Positions 1-8,692 of a stretch of 64,000 nt of DNA are shown piece by piece. The DNA is from Pseudomonas akapageensis (GTDB taxonomy: Bacteria; Pseudomonadota; Gammaproteobacteria; Pseudomonadales; Pseudomonadaceae): the NCBI RefSeq assembly GCF_011355085.1, contig NZ_VXCP01000034.1, forward strand, positions 62,001 through 126,000. Direction: 5' to 3'. The first letter of the stretch is position 1, and each line of letters opens with the position of its first letter. The notes beneath the pieces were generated by a model. It ran no database searches and had not been told where the DNA came from. It saw only the letters and a program-made list of their open reading frames with translations. Made by a program: the position numbers and the translations under genes.

Positions 1-596
1 TCAGTCATACCCGGCAACAGCAGGGGCGCTTGACCCGCCTGTCGGTCGCGGTGGTCGTCGACGATCAGGTCAAGGTCAATCCGGCAACCGGCGAAACCAC
101 CCGTGCGCCCTGGGCCGCCGAAGAGTTGGCGCGCTTTACCCGCCTGGTGCAGGACGCCGTCGGTTTCGATGCCAGCCGTGGTGACAGCGTCAGTGTGATC
201 AACGTGCCTTTCGCTGCCGACCGCGGCGAAGCCATCGCCGATATTCCGTTCTACTCTCAGCCATGGTTCTGGGATGTGATCAAGCAAGTCATGGGTGTGT
301 TGTTCATCCTGGTGCTGGTCTTCGGCGTCCTGCGGCCGGTGCTCAACAACATCACCGGCAATGGCAAGGGCAAGCAGCTGATGGGTATCGAAGGCGATGC
401 CGAGCTGGGTGGCATGGGCGGCCTGGATGGCGAGCTGGCCAACGACCGGGTCACCCTGGGCGGGCCGCAAAGTATCCTCTTGCCGAGCCCGAGCGAGGGT
501 TATGACGCCCAGTTGAACGCAATCAAGAGTCTGGTGGCTGAAGACCCGGGTCGTGTGGCTCAGGTCGTGAAAGAGTGGATTAACGCCGATGAGTGA
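1..596 (+). CDS. fliF: Flagellar MS-ring protein FliF (C-terminal part, 5' end outside window)
   Basis: FliF forms the MS ring in the inner membrane, the base on which the flagellar basal body and export gate are built. Only the last ~198 codons are present and the frame is open from the window edge. Visible are the end of the periplasmic region, a transmembrane segment (about nt 277-345, VMGVLFILVLVFGVLRP), an acidic, Gly-rich cytoplasmic stretch, and a C-terminal tail (IKSLVAEDPGRVAQVVKEWI) that in this family binds FliG. The stop overlaps the fliG start by 8 bases, so the two are translationally coupled. FliF and FliG are made in matching numbers, which fits this. Confidence 0.97.
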   Translation, partial: SHTRQQQGRLTRLSVAVVVDDQVKVNPATGETTRAPWAAEELARFTRLVQDAVGFDASRGDSVSVINVPFAADRGEAIADIPFYSQPWFWDVIKQVMGVLFILVLVFGVLRPVLNNITGNGKGKQLMGIEGDAELGGMGGLDGELANDRVTLGGPQSILLPSPSEGYDAQLNAIKSLVAEDPGRVAQVVKEWINADE

Positions 597-1608
597 TAAC
601 CGAGCCCTGATGGCCAAGCTGACCAAGGTCGACAAGGCGGCAATCCTGTTGCTTTCCCTTGGCGAAACCGATGCTGCCCAGGTGCTCCGGCACATGGGCC
701 CCAAAGAGGTTCAGCGCGTCGGTGTTGCCATGGCGCAAATGCGCAACGTGCACCGCGAGCAGGTCGAACAGGTCATGAGCGAGTTCGTCGAGATCGTCGG
801 CGACCAGACCAGCCTGGGCGTGGGCTCCGACGCTTACATCCGCAAGATGCTCAACCAGGCCCTGGGCGAAGACAAGGCCAACGGCCTGATCGACCGCATT
901 CTCTTGGGCGGCAACACCAGCGGCCTCGACAGCCTGAAGTGGATGGAGCCGCGCGCCGTGGCGGACGTGATTCGTTTCGAACACCCACAGATCCAGGCCA
1001 TAGTCGTTGCCTATCTGGATCCGGACCAGGCCGGCGAAGTACTCGGGCATTTCGATGCCAAGGTCCGTCTGGACATCATCCTGCGGGTGTCGTCGCTGAA
1101 CACCGTGCAGCCGGCCGCCCTGAAAGAACTCAACCAGATTCTCGAGAAGCAGTTCTCCGGCAACTCCAACGCGGCACGTACCACCCTGGGTGGTATCAAG
1201 CGTGCGGCCGACATCATGAACTTCCTCGACAGTTCGATCGAAGGTCAGTTGATGGACGCGATTCGCGACATCGACGGCGACCTCTCGGAGCAGATCGAAG
1301 ACCTCATGTTCGTTTTCAACAACCTGTCGGATGTGGACGATCGCGGTATTCAGGCGTTGTTGCGCGAAGTGTCTTCCGATGTGCTGGTACTGGCCCTCAA
1401 AGGCGCCGACGAGCGAGTCAAGGACAAGATTTTCAAGAACATGTCCAAGCGTGCCGGCGAGCTGTTGCGCGACGACCTCGAAGCCAAGGGGCCGGTGCGG
1501 GTCAGCGACGTGGAAACGGCGCAGAAAGAAATTCTCACCATCGCTCGTCGCATGGCCGAGGCCGGAGAAATCGTGCTCGGCGGCAAGGGCGCCGAAGAGA
1601 TGATTTGA
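589..1608 (+). CDS. fliG: Flagellar motor switch protein FliG
   Basis: FliG sits on the cytoplasmic face of the MS ring and transmits torque from the stators to the rotor. The 339 residues match the usual family length. The N-terminal FliF-binding domain begins with KVDKAAILLLSLGE. The middle domain carries the EHPQ motif (FEHPQIQAIVVAYL, near residue 125) that contacts FliM. The C-terminal torque domain has the alternating charged helix (ADERVKDKIFKNMSKRA, then LRDDLEAKG) that faces the stator. The ATG lies inside the end of fliF, giving an 8-base overlap; fliH follows after a 36-nt gap. Nothing is unusual for the family. Confidence 0.98.
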   Translation: MSDNRALMAKLTKVDKAAILLLSLGETDAAQVLRHMGPKEVQRVGVAMAQMRNVHREQVEQVMSEFVEIVGDQTSLGVGSDAYIRKMLNQALGEDKANGLIDRILLGGNTSGLDSLKWMEPRAVADVIRFEHPQIQAIVVAYLDPDQAGEVLGHFDAKVRLDIILRVSSLNTVQPAALKELNQILEKQFSGNSNAARTTLGGIKRAADIMNFLDSSIEGQLMDAIRDIDGDLSEQIEDLMFVFNNLSDVDDRGIQALLREVSSDVLVLALKGADERVKDKIFKNMSKRAGELLRDDLEAKGPVRVSDVETAQKEILTIARRMAEAGEIVLGGKGAEEMI

Positions 1609-1644
1609 GGCCCGGCGGCTTCTTAATTTTGAGTGCGTGCAATC

Positions 1645-2406
1645 ATGTCGACCAACGAGCATTTGAGTGAGCTGATTCGCGCCAGGGATGTCGAGGCTTT
1701 TGATGTCTGGTCATTGCCCAGTTTCGATCCGCAGCAGCCAGAGCCTGAGCCCGAACCTGAGCCGGAAATCGAAGAAGAGATCGAGGAAGTTCCCCTTGAG
1801 GAGGTCCAGCCGCTGACCCTCGAGGAGCTCGAGAGCATTCGTCAGGAAGCCTGGAACGAGGGCTTTTCCACGGGCGAAAAAGAAGGTTTTCACAGTACAC
1901 AGCTCAAGGTCCGGCAAGAGGCTGAAGTGGCGCTCGCGGCCAAGCTCGCCAGCCTCGAAAGGTTGATGGGCAATCTGCTCGAACCCATTGCCGAACAAGA
2001 CACCCAGATCGAGCAGTCGCTGATCAATCTGGTCGGACATATCACCCGGCAGGTGATCCAGCGCGAGTTGCGCACCGACTCCAGCCAGATTGTCCATGTG
2101 CTGCGCGAGGCCCTGAAGCTGCTGCCCATGGGCGCCGACAACATCCGCATTCACGTCAATCCGCAAGATTTCGAACTGGTCAAGGCGCTGCGCGAGCGCC
2201 ACGAAGAAAGCTGGCGCCTGCTCGAAGACGAGGCGTTGCAGCCTGGCGGTTGCCGCATCGAAACCGAGCACAGCCGCATCGACGCAACGATCGAAACCCG
2301 CATCGAGCAGGCCCTGGCGCAATTGTTCGATCAACTGCATGACCAGAGCCTGCACCCCGCACCCGCAGACATGAGCATCGACCTGGACGCTACCGATGCG
2401 CCTTGA
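1645..2406 (+). CDS. fliH: Flagellar export apparatus protein FliH
   Basis: FliH is the stator-like negative regulator of the FliI ATPase and helps dock it at the flagellar export gate. From the ATG at 1645 the protein has 253 residues; a GTG four codons upstream (1633) is possible but adds nothing conserved. The N-terminal third holds a run of Pro-Glu dipeptides followed by an acidic Glu/Ile stretch. The remainder is a predicted helical region and a V-ATPase E-subunit-like C-terminal domain (EQSLINLVGHITRQVIQREL). The end overlaps fliI by 11 bases. The acidic low-complexity N-terminus varies between species and is probably flexible. Confidence 0.95.
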   Translation: MSTNEHLSELIRARDVEAFDVWSLPSFDPQQPEPEPEPEPEIEEEIEEVPLEEVQPLTLEELESIRQEAWNEGFSTGEKEGFHSTQLKVRQEAEVALAAKLASLERLMGNLLEPIAEQDTQIEQSLINLVGHITRQVIQRELRTDSSQIVHVLREALKLLPMGADNIRIHVNPQDFELVKALRERHEESWRLLEDEALQPGGCRIETEHSRIDATIETRIEQALAQLFDQLHDQSLHPAPADMSIDLDATDAP

Positions 2407-3754
2407 CCGAACCAGTTTCGGCAAGCGCCTGGATACCTACGCCGACGCAGTCGACTTGCCCGGTCAGCCGGTGGTCGAAGGGCGCCTTTTGCGTATGGTT
2501 GGCCTGACGCTGGAGGCTGAAGGCCTCCGCGCGGCCATGGGCAGCCGCTGCCTGGTGATCAACGACGACAGTTACCATCCCGTGCAGGTCGAGGCGGAAG
2601 TCATGGGGTTTTCCGGGGGCAAGGTGTTCCTCATGCCGGTGGGCAGCGTCGCCGGGATTGCGCCGGGGGCGCGTGTGGTGCCGCTGGCCGACACCGGTCG
2701 CCTGCCGATGGGCATGAGTATGCTTGGGCGTGTGCTCGACGGCGCCGGCAGGGCGCTGGATGGCAAGGGCGGCATGAAGGCCGAGGACTGGGTGCCCATG
2801 GACGGCCCGACCATCAACCCGCTCAAGCGCGACCCGATCAGCGTTCCGCTGGACGTGGGCATTCGCAGCATCAACGGTTTGTTGACGGTGGGTCGTGGCC
2901 AGCGTCTGGGCCTGTTCGCCGGCACCGGCGTGGGCAAGAGCGTGCTGCTCGGGATGATGACCCGCTTTACCGAGGCCGACATCATCGTGGTCGGGCTGAT
3001 CGGCGAACGGGGGCGGGAGGTCAAGGAATTCATCGAGCACATTCTGGGCGAGGAAGGCCTGAAGCGTTCGGTGGTGGTGGCTTCGCCTGCCGACGATGCG
3101 CCGCTGATGCGGCTGCGCGCTGCCATGTACTGCACGCGCATCGCCGAATATTTTCGCGACAAGGGCAAGAATGTTCTGTTGCTGATGGACTCGCTCACCC
3201 GTTTCGCCCAGGCCCAGCGCGAGATCGCCCTGGCCATCGGCGAGCCGCCGGCGACCAAGGGTTACCCGCCTTCGGTCTTCGCCAAGCTGCCCAAGCTGGT
3301 GGAGCGGGCGGGTAACGCTGAAGCGGGCGGCGGTTCGATCACCGCGTTCTATACCGTGCTGTCCGAGGGCGATGACCAGCAGGACCCGATAGCCGACTCG
3401 GCACGGGGCGTGCTCGATGGGCATATCGTGCTGTCGCGCCGTCTGGCTGAAGAGGGGCATTATCCGGCCATCGACATCGAAGCCTCGATCAGTCGGGTCA
3501 TGCCCCAGGTTGTCAGTCCCGAGCACATGGGCCGTGCCCAGCACTTCAAGCAACTCTGGTCGCGACTGCAGCAGAGCCGTGACCTGATCAGCGTCGGCGC
3601 CTATGTGGCCGGTGGCGACCGGGAAACCGACCTGGCCATTTCGTTGCAGTCATCGCTTGTGCAGTTCCTGCGTCAGGGGCTGCACGATAACGAGAGCCTG
3701 CAGCAAAGCGGCGAGCAACTGGCGTCGATTTTCACGCCGAAGGCGTCGGGGTAA
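2396..3754 (+). CDS. fliI: Flagellum-specific ATPase FliI
   Basis: FliI is the cytoplasmic ATPase of the flagellar type III export apparatus, related to the F1 beta subunit. The 452-residue protein has the Walker A loop GLFAGTGVGKS near residue 175, the conserved GLIGERGREVKEF segment, a Walker B segment VLLLMDSLTRFA, and the family signature with the PPSVFAKLPKLVERAG run. It starts within fliH and is followed after 6 nt by fliJ, the usual fliHIJ arrangement in which FliH and FliJ regulate the ATPase ring. Confidence 0.98.
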   Translation: MRLDRTSFGKRLDTYADAVDLPGQPVVEGRLLRMVGLTLEAEGLRAAMGSRCLVINDDSYHPVQVEAEVMGFSGGKVFLMPVGSVAGIAPGARVVPLADTGRLPMGMSMLGRVLDGAGRALDGKGGMKAEDWVPMDGPTINPLKRDPISVPLDVGIRSINGLLTVGRGQRLGLFAGTGVGKSVLLGMMTRFTEADIIVVGLIGERGREVKEFIEHILGEEGLKRSVVVASPADDAPLMRLRAAMYCTRIAEYFRDKGKNVLLLMDSLTRFAQAQREIALAIGEPPATKGYPPSVFAKLPKLVERAGNAEAGGGSITAFYTVLSEGDDQQDPIADSARGVLDGHIVLSRRLAEEGHYPAIDIEASISRVMPQVVSPEHMGRAQHFKQLWSRLQQSRDLISVGAYVAGGDRETDLAISLQSSLVQFLRQGLHDNESLQQSGEQLASIFTPKASG

Positions 3755-3760
3755 CAGGCC

Positions 3761-4210
3761 ATGGCTCAGAGCCGTGCGGCGCGGTTGGCGCCTGTCGTCG
3801 AAATTGCCGAAGACGCCGAGCGCAAGGCCGCTCAGCGCCTTGGCCATTTCCAGGGGCAGGTCAACCTGGCTGAAACCAAGCTGGCCGAACTGGATCGCTT
3901 TCGCGCCGATTACCAACAGCAATGGATCACCCACGGCAGCAAGGGCGTCTCCGGGCTGTGGCTGATGAACTATCAGCGCTTTCTCAACCAGCTCGAAACC
4001 GCCGTAACCCAGCAAAAGCAAAGCCTGAGCTGGCATCAGAACAACCTGAACAATGCCCGGGGCACCTGGCAGCAGGCCTATGCCCGGGTCGAAGGATTGC
4101 GCAAGCTGGTCCAGCGTTACATCGATGAGGCGCGGCAGATCGAGGACAAACGTGAACAGAAGCTGCTCGATGAATTGTCCCAGCGCCTGCCCCGGCATGA
4201 CCGCTTCTGA
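3761..4210 (+). CDS. fliJ: Flagellar export protein FliJ
   Basis: FliJ is the small coiled-coil stalk of the flagellar export ATPase and also helps recycle export chaperones. The 149 residues are almost wholly helical and charged (for example RKAAQRLGHFQGQVNLAE and RVEGLRKLVQRYIDEARQ), as expected. The position directly after fliI confirms the assignment, since FliJ is poorly conserved in sequence. A 90-nt gap separates it from hsbA. Confidence 0.94.
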   Translation: MAQSRAARLAPVVEIAEDAERKAAQRLGHFQGQVNLAETKLAELDRFRADYQQQWITHGSKGVSGLWLMNYQRFLNQLETAVTQQKQSLSWHQNNLNNARGTWQQAYARVEGLRKLVQRYIDEARQIEDKREQKLLDELSQRLPRHDRF

Positions 4211-4300
4211 ACGGGTATCGGCCGGGGCGAGTTGCCGGGGCTGCAACAGGGTGCTAAACCTTCCACTGTATGGAACTGCCAACTCCAAGGAGCTCAAGCC

Positions 4301-4603
4301 ATGGCCGTAGTGACGGATGTCTCCCCAGACGGGAGATTGACCATCGCAATCAAGGGGCGATTCGATTTCGGCAAGCATCAGGAGTTTCGCAGCGCCTATG
4401 AACGGCCTGGGCAAAAGCCCGAGTCGATCACCATCGATTTGAAAGAAACGACCTATATCGACAGCTCGGCGCTGGGGATGCTGCTGCTGATGCGCGACCA
4501 TGCCGGTGGAGAAAATGCCGACATACGCGTGATCAACTCCAGTTCGGACGTGCGCAAGATCCTCGCCATTTCCAATTTCGATCAACTGTTCGATATCAGT
4601 TGA
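4301..4603 (+). CDS. hsbA: STAS-domain anti-sigma factor antagonist HsbA
   Basis: This is a 100-residue STAS protein of the anti-anti-sigma type. The conserved site YIDSSALGML contains Ser55 and Ser56; in P. aeruginosa HsbA the equivalent Ser56 is phosphorylated. The start at 4301 is chosen over an upstream one at 4232 because an AAGGAG ribosome site lies just before it and the STAS fold begins there. It is followed by the cognate regulator HsbR and the phosphotransfer protein HptB. In P. aeruginosa, HsbA switches partners between the anti-sigma factor FlgM and a diguanylate cyclase, linking motility with biofilm formation. That this one does the same is inferred from order and sequence. Confidence 0.9.
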   Translation: MAVVTDVSPDGRLTIAIKGRFDFGKHQEFRSAYERPGQKPESITIDLKETTYIDSSALGMLLLMRDHAGGENADIRVINSSSDVRKILAISNFDQLFDIS

Positions 4604-4610
4604 TCCGCCC

Positions 4611-6314
4611 ATGCCGACCCTCGAGATACTGACGGTACTGATTGCCGAAGATAACGCTGCCGAGCGCATGTTGCTCTCGAGTATTGTCAGGCGCCAGGGC
4701 CATGCGGTCCTGACTGCCGAGAACGGCGCAGAAGCCGTCGAGGTATTTTCCCGGCAGCGCCCCCACCTGGTCTTGCTGGACGCGATGATGCCGGTGATGG
4801 ATGGTTTCGAGGCTGCACAGCGGATCAAGGCGCTGGCTGGCGAAACCCTGGTGCCGATCATCTTTCTCACGTCGATGAGCGAGGAACAGGCGCTGGTCCG
4901 TTGTCTGGAGGCGGGCGGCGATGATGTCCTGGCCAAGCCTTACAACCAGCTCATCCTCGCTGCGAAAATCAAGGCCATGAATCGCTTGCGGCGGTTGCAG
5001 GCCACAGTACTGGAGCAGCGTGACCAGCTTGCTCGCCACCATGAGCACCTGCGCCGCGAGCAGCATGTGGCCAAGGCGGTGTTCGACCAGGTGGCACACG
5101 CCGGTTGCCTGAACTCGCCGAATATCCGCTACCTGCAATCGCCCTATGCGCTGTTCAACGGCGATCTGCTGCTGGCGGCGTTCACGCCTGCGGGCGACAT
5201 GCGGGTCCTGCTGGGAGACTTCACCGGGCACGGGTTGCCCGCGGCGGTGGGGGCCATGCCCCTGGCGGAAGTCTTTTATGGCATGACGGCCAAGGGTTAT
5301 GGCATGGCCGAAACCCTGCGGGAAATGAACGCAAAACTAAAACGGATCCTGCCGGTGGACATGTTCTGCTGTGCGACTTTGCTGGCCTTGAGTTTTCAGC
5401 GGCGGCTGGTCGAAGTCTGGAATGGGGGGATGCCGGAAGGCTATCTGCATCGCGTTGCCACGGGGCAGCGAGTGCCGTTGGTTTCGCGGCATTTGCCACT
5501 GGGTATCCTGTCGCCCGAGCGGTTCGATGTCAGTACCGAGGTGTTGCCGCTGGCGTTGGGCGACAGGGTTTTTCTGCTGTCCGATGGGGTGATCGATACC
5601 CAGGATGCGACCGGGCGGTCGTTTGGTGCCCAGCGTTTGCAGCAAGTATTTGCCGCCAATCAGGCGCCGGAACACTTATTCGAAGATATTTTGCAGGCGG
5701 TGGCCAGATTCGGCGGCAAATCCCGTGACGATGTCAGTATGGTCGACATCACCATGGTTGCCCCCGACCGTCTTGTGCCACCCCCGCTGGTCTATTCCGA
5801 CAGCGGAGAATCGAGCCCCCTGGACTGGTCGGTGAGTTTCGAATTTCGCGCAGATACGCTCAAGCGTTTCAATCCGCTGCCTTACCTGCTGCAACTGTTG
5901 CAGGAGATCCATGGCCTGCGCGCCCAAAGCGCAGCGATATACAGTGTGCTGAACGAGTTGTACTCCAATGCGCTCGAACATGGGGTATTGGGGCTCGATT
6001 CCACCCTCAAGCGGGATGTCGCCGGATTTGCCCGCTATTATCAGGAGCGCAACGATCGTCTGGAGCGCCTGCAAGAGGGGTACGTGCGCCTGCATCTGCG
6101 CATAGAGCCGGGCGTGCAGGGTGGGCGGTTATTGATCGAAGTCCAGGACAGCGGCACGGGCTTCGATGTGGAGCAGGTCCTGGCACTGCCGTTAACGGAA
6201 CGACGGTTGTCCGGACGCGGGTTGAACCTGGTTCGGCAATTGACCCGCAGCGCCGATTGGGCCGACGACGGGCGCGTTGCGCGCGTAGAGTTTGCCTGGG
6301 AGGCTCTGGCATAA
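4611..6314 (+). CDS. hsbR: Response regulator with PP2C phosphatase and HATPase domains, HsbR
   Basis: The 567-residue protein has three parts. Residues ~8-125 form a receiver domain with acceptor Asp57 (LVLLDAMMP). A short coiled coil leads to a SpoIIE/PP2C-type phosphatase domain at ~160-380 (GDFTGHGLPAAVGAMPL, LSDGVIDTQD, RDDVSMVDITMV). The C-terminal ~420-567 is a GHKL anti-sigma kinase-like domain with the N-box NELYSNALEHG. This matches P. aeruginosa HsbR, which receives phosphate from HptB and controls phosphorylation of HsbA. It lies 7 nt after hsbA and 26 nt before hptB. The kinase and phosphatase in one chain make it a switch on HsbA. Confidence 0.92.
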   Translation: MPTLEILTVLIAEDNAAERMLLSSIVRRQGHAVLTAENGAEAVEVFSRQRPHLVLLDAMMPVMDGFEAAQRIKALAGETLVPIIFLTSMSEEQALVRCLEAGGDDVLAKPYNQLILAAKIKAMNRLRRLQATVLEQRDQLARHHEHLRREQHVAKAVFDQVAHAGCLNSPNIRYLQSPYALFNGDLLLAAFTPAGDMRVLLGDFTGHGLPAAVGAMPLAEVFYGMTAKGYGMAETLREMNAKLKRILPVDMFCCATLLALSFQRRLVEVWNGGMPEGYLHRVATGQRVPLVSRHLPLGILSPERFDVSTEVLPLALGDRVFLLSDGVIDTQDATGRSFGAQRLQQVFAANQAPEHLFEDILQAVARFGGKSRDDVSMVDITMVAPDRLVPPPLVYSDSGESSPLDWSVSFEFRADTLKRFNPLPYLLQLLQEIHGLRAQSAAIYSVLNELYSNALEHGVLGLDSTLKRDVAGFARYYQERNDRLERLQEGYVRLHLRIEPGVQGGRLLIEVQDSGTGFDVEQVLALPLTERRLSGRGLNLVRQLTRSADWADDGRVARVEFAWEALA

Positions 6315-6340
6315 TTCTGACTTGATCAAGGAGTGAGCAA

Positions 6341-6691
6341 GTGAAGCATCTCGATTACGATGTGCTCAGTGGTTTGCAGTACATCATGGAAGATCAGTAC
6401 CCATTGTTACTGGATACCTTTCTCGACGATTCGCAAAAGCTACTGAGCCGGCTGCACGAAGCCCGGACCGCCCAGGCGCTTGGCGAAGCTGCCCATACGC
6501 TCAAGGGCAGCAGCAGCAATATGGGGGCCCTGGAACTGGCCGACCTGTGTCGGCAGCTGGAAGAGCGCGCGCAGCAAATACCCTTGAGCGGCCTCGAAGA
6601 GCTGGTCGATAGAATCGAACAGGAATTCATGACCGTGCGCCGCTTGTACGGTGAAGAGCGCCAGCGATTCCCGCTCGCGCCAGTGCGCTGA
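6341..6691 (+). CDS. hptB: Histidine phosphotransfer protein HptB
   Basis: A 116-residue single Hpt domain with the phosphorylated His52 in AHTLKGSSSNMGA. It starts with GTG at 6341, supported by an AAGGAG site 7 nt upstream. In P. aeruginosa, HptB takes phosphate from several orphan hybrid sensor kinases (including RetS and PA1611) and passes it to HsbR. The sensor kinases are not in this window. The gene ends 81 nt before fliK, so this signalling module is embedded among structural flagellar genes. Confidence 0.92.
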   Translation: MKHLDYDVLSGLQYIMEDQYPLLLDTFLDDSQKLLSRLHEARTAQALGEAAHTLKGSSSNMGALELADLCRQLEERAQQIPLSGLEELVDRIEQEFMTVRRLYGEERQRFPLAPVR

Positions 6692-6772
6692 GGACGCGCC
6701 ATTCCTGCCTGGCCTGATTTTTGCTCCATTTCCTGCAGCTGTGCCACGATCCGCGTACGGAGTAGACCGTTC

Positions 6773-8056
6773 ATGCCTCTTGCTTCAAATCCATTGTTGC
6801 AGTCCCTTTCTGTGGCCAAAATCCAGTCGGCCAACGCCGCCAAGCCTGATAAAGCCACGGATGCGGGCGCGGACAAGGCAACTGGCTTTGCACAGGTCTA
6901 TGCGCAGCAAGCCTCGAGCAAGCAGGCCGTCCAGACCAAGGATGCGCCCGACGACAAGGTTGCCGACGATGAACGCCAGGGGGCTGGCGAGGACGCCGTT
7001 GCCGCCGAGGATGCAAGCCTTGCCGTTGACGGCAAAACCTTGCCGGTCGATCCGCCGGAGCAGGCGACCGAAGTCCCGGCTGACGCCAGTCCGCTTGCGG
7101 TGGCGGACGTCGGTACTGTCAGTGCCCTGATCGACGCTCAATTGCTCCAGGCGGCAACAGTGGCGCCAACGGCCTTGCCCGCACCAGCGGCCGCTGCCGA
7201 TCAGGCTCAGGCCGAGCTTGTGCCGCCGTTCGATCCCTCCACCGACCCGTTGGCGGACTTGCCGGCGGTGCGTCTGGCTCTGGAACAGAATGCCCAGGCC
7301 CAGGGCAAGACCTCGGCCCACGCGGCAGCATCGAACGCGACGGCGACGACGGATCAGCCTGAGGCATTGCCGGGGCAGGGCAGTGTCAATGGCTTGGCGG
7401 CTGCCCTGCTCGACAAGCAGGCCAGTGACAGTACCGACGGTGAGCCGGGCGACAAAGCCTTCAACGGCCTGCTCGATGACGGCCTCAAGGACCTCAAGAG
7501 CGCGGCCAGCGATACCCGGGTCGATAACTTTGCCGAACGGCTCGCTACGCTGACCCAGGCCGCTACCCCGAAAACCGCCAATGCCGTGCCCCTGGCCGCG
7601 CCCTTGAACCAACCGCTGGCCATGCACCAGAGCGGTTGGACCGAAGGCCTGGTCAATCGGGTCATGTACCTGTCCAGTCAGAACCTGAAGTCGGCCGAGA
7701 TTAAACTGGAGCCGGCCGAGCTCGGGCGCCTGGACATTCGCGTCAACCTGGCACCGGATCAACAGGCCCAGGTCGCCTTCAGCAGTGGTCATGCCGGCGT
7801 TCGCGAAGCGCTCGAAGGGCAAGTCCATCGGCTCAAGGACATGTTCGCCGAGCAGGGGTTGGGACAGTTGAATGTCAGCGTGTCCGATCAATCGCGGGGG
7901 CAGGACCAGGGGCGTGAGGCGCAGCGCGGCAATGCGCCTTCTTCTTCGCGGCGTTCCGATAACGGTAGCGAGTCTGTCGACAGTGTTGGTGCTGTGGCTG
8001 AAGCTGTCACGCCGAGCGTGGTGCTGGGCTCCAGTGTGGTCGACTACTACGCCTGA
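6773..8056 (+). CDS. fliK: Flagellar hook-length control protein FliK
   Basis: FliK measures the hook and triggers the substrate switch of the export gate through FlhB. The 427-residue protein has an Ala/Gln/Asp-rich unstructured N-terminal two thirds and a conserved C-terminal domain from about residue 280 (LKSAEIKLEPAELGRLDIRV, followed by an HAGVREALEGQVHRLKDMF stretch). The tail is Ser/Gln-rich. This layout is typical of Pseudomonas FliK. A second, different FliK-like gene is at 32540-34105 on the other strand. It is the last gene before the sigma-54 promoter of fliL. Confidence 0.93.
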   Translation: MPLASNPLLQSLSVAKIQSANAAKPDKATDAGADKATGFAQVYAQQASSKQAVQTKDAPDDKVADDERQGAGEDAVAAEDASLAVDGKTLPVDPPEQATEVPADASPLAVADVGTVSALIDAQLLQAATVAPTALPAPAAAADQAQAELVPPFDPSTDPLADLPAVRLALEQNAQAQGKTSAHAAASNATATTDQPEALPGQGSVNGLAAALLDKQASDSTDGEPGDKAFNGLLDDGLKDLKSAASDTRVDNFAERLATLTQAATPKTANAVPLAAPLNQPLAMHQSGWTEGLVNRVMYLSSQNLKSAEIKLEPAELGRLDIRVNLAPDQQAQVAFSSGHAGVREALEGQVHRLKDMFAEQGLGQLNVSVSDQSRGQDQGREAQRGNAPSSSRRSDNGSESVDSVGAVAEAVTPSVVLGSSVVDYYA

Positions 8057-8119
8057 TCCGGGCGTTTTGTATTGCCAGCGATGGCCGCGCCGCATACTTC
8101 AAGTCAGTCCCCATCATTC

Positions 8120-8136
8120 TGGCATAACACTTGCTC
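8120..8136 (+). promoter_or_regulatory. Sigma-54 (-24/-12) promoter of the fliL operon
   Basis: The sequence TGGCATAACACTTGCTC has the invariant GG at 8121-8122 and GC at 8133-8134, separated by exactly ten bases, and agrees closely with TGGCAC-N5-TTGC. It lies about 50 nt upstream of the fliL ATG at 8186. Class II flagellar operons in Pseudomonas are driven by RpoN with FleQ, which agrees with this placement. No FleQ site was identified by eye. Confidence 0.85.
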
Positions 8137-8185
8137 CATCCCATCCGTACGACTATGAACACTCGAATAGCGACGGATTATTGGC

Positions 8186-8683
8186 ATGGCAAAGAGCGAC
8201 GTAGCGAAAGACCCCGCTGGCAAAGGCAAAATCAAGCTGATACTTCTGGCGGTGTTGGCGCTGTTGCTGGCCGTTGGCCTGTCGGTGGGCGCGACCTGGT
8301 TCTTCCTGCAAAAGTCAGCCAGCAAGCCGGCGGCAGCCCCCGAGATGACGAGTCATGTCAAGGCTACGGCCGTCTACGAGCAGCTGAAACCAGCCTTCGT
8401 GGCTAATTACAACCAGAACGGTCGCCCACGTTACATGCAGGTCAGCATTACCCTGCAGGGTCGTAACCAGGCGGATCTGGACGCCTTGAAAGTGCACATG
8501 CCGCTGATTCGCAACAACCTCGTGATGCTGTTCTCTGCCCAGAGTTTCGACAGCCTGGCCACGCCGGTCGGTCAGGAAATGCTGCGACAGAGAGCAACCG
8601 CCAGCGTGCAGGAAGTGGCGCAGAAAGAACTGGGCAAAGTGGTCATCGATCAGTTGCTCTTCACCAATTTCGTATTGCAGTAG
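8186..8683 (+). CDS. fliL: Flagellar basal body-associated protein FliL
   Basis: FliL is a single-pass inner-membrane protein that surrounds the stator and supports torque under load. The 165-residue protein has a short Lys-rich cytoplasmic start, one transmembrane segment at about residues 13-37 (LILLAVLALLLAVGLSVGAT), and a periplasmic domain containing the RYMQVSITLQGRN strand and the RNNLVMLFSAQSF stretch. It is the first gene of the operon that follows the sigma-54 promoter at 8120. Confidence 0.96.
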   Translation: MAKSDVAKDPAGKGKIKLILLAVLALLLAVGLSVGATWFFLQKSASKPAAAPEMTSHVKATAVYEQLKPAFVANYNQNGRPRYMQVSITLQGRNQADLDALKVHMPLIRNNLVMLFSAQSFDSLATPVGQEMLRQRATASVQEVAQKELGKVVIDQLLFTNFVLQ

Positions 8684-8692
8684 GAACACGAC

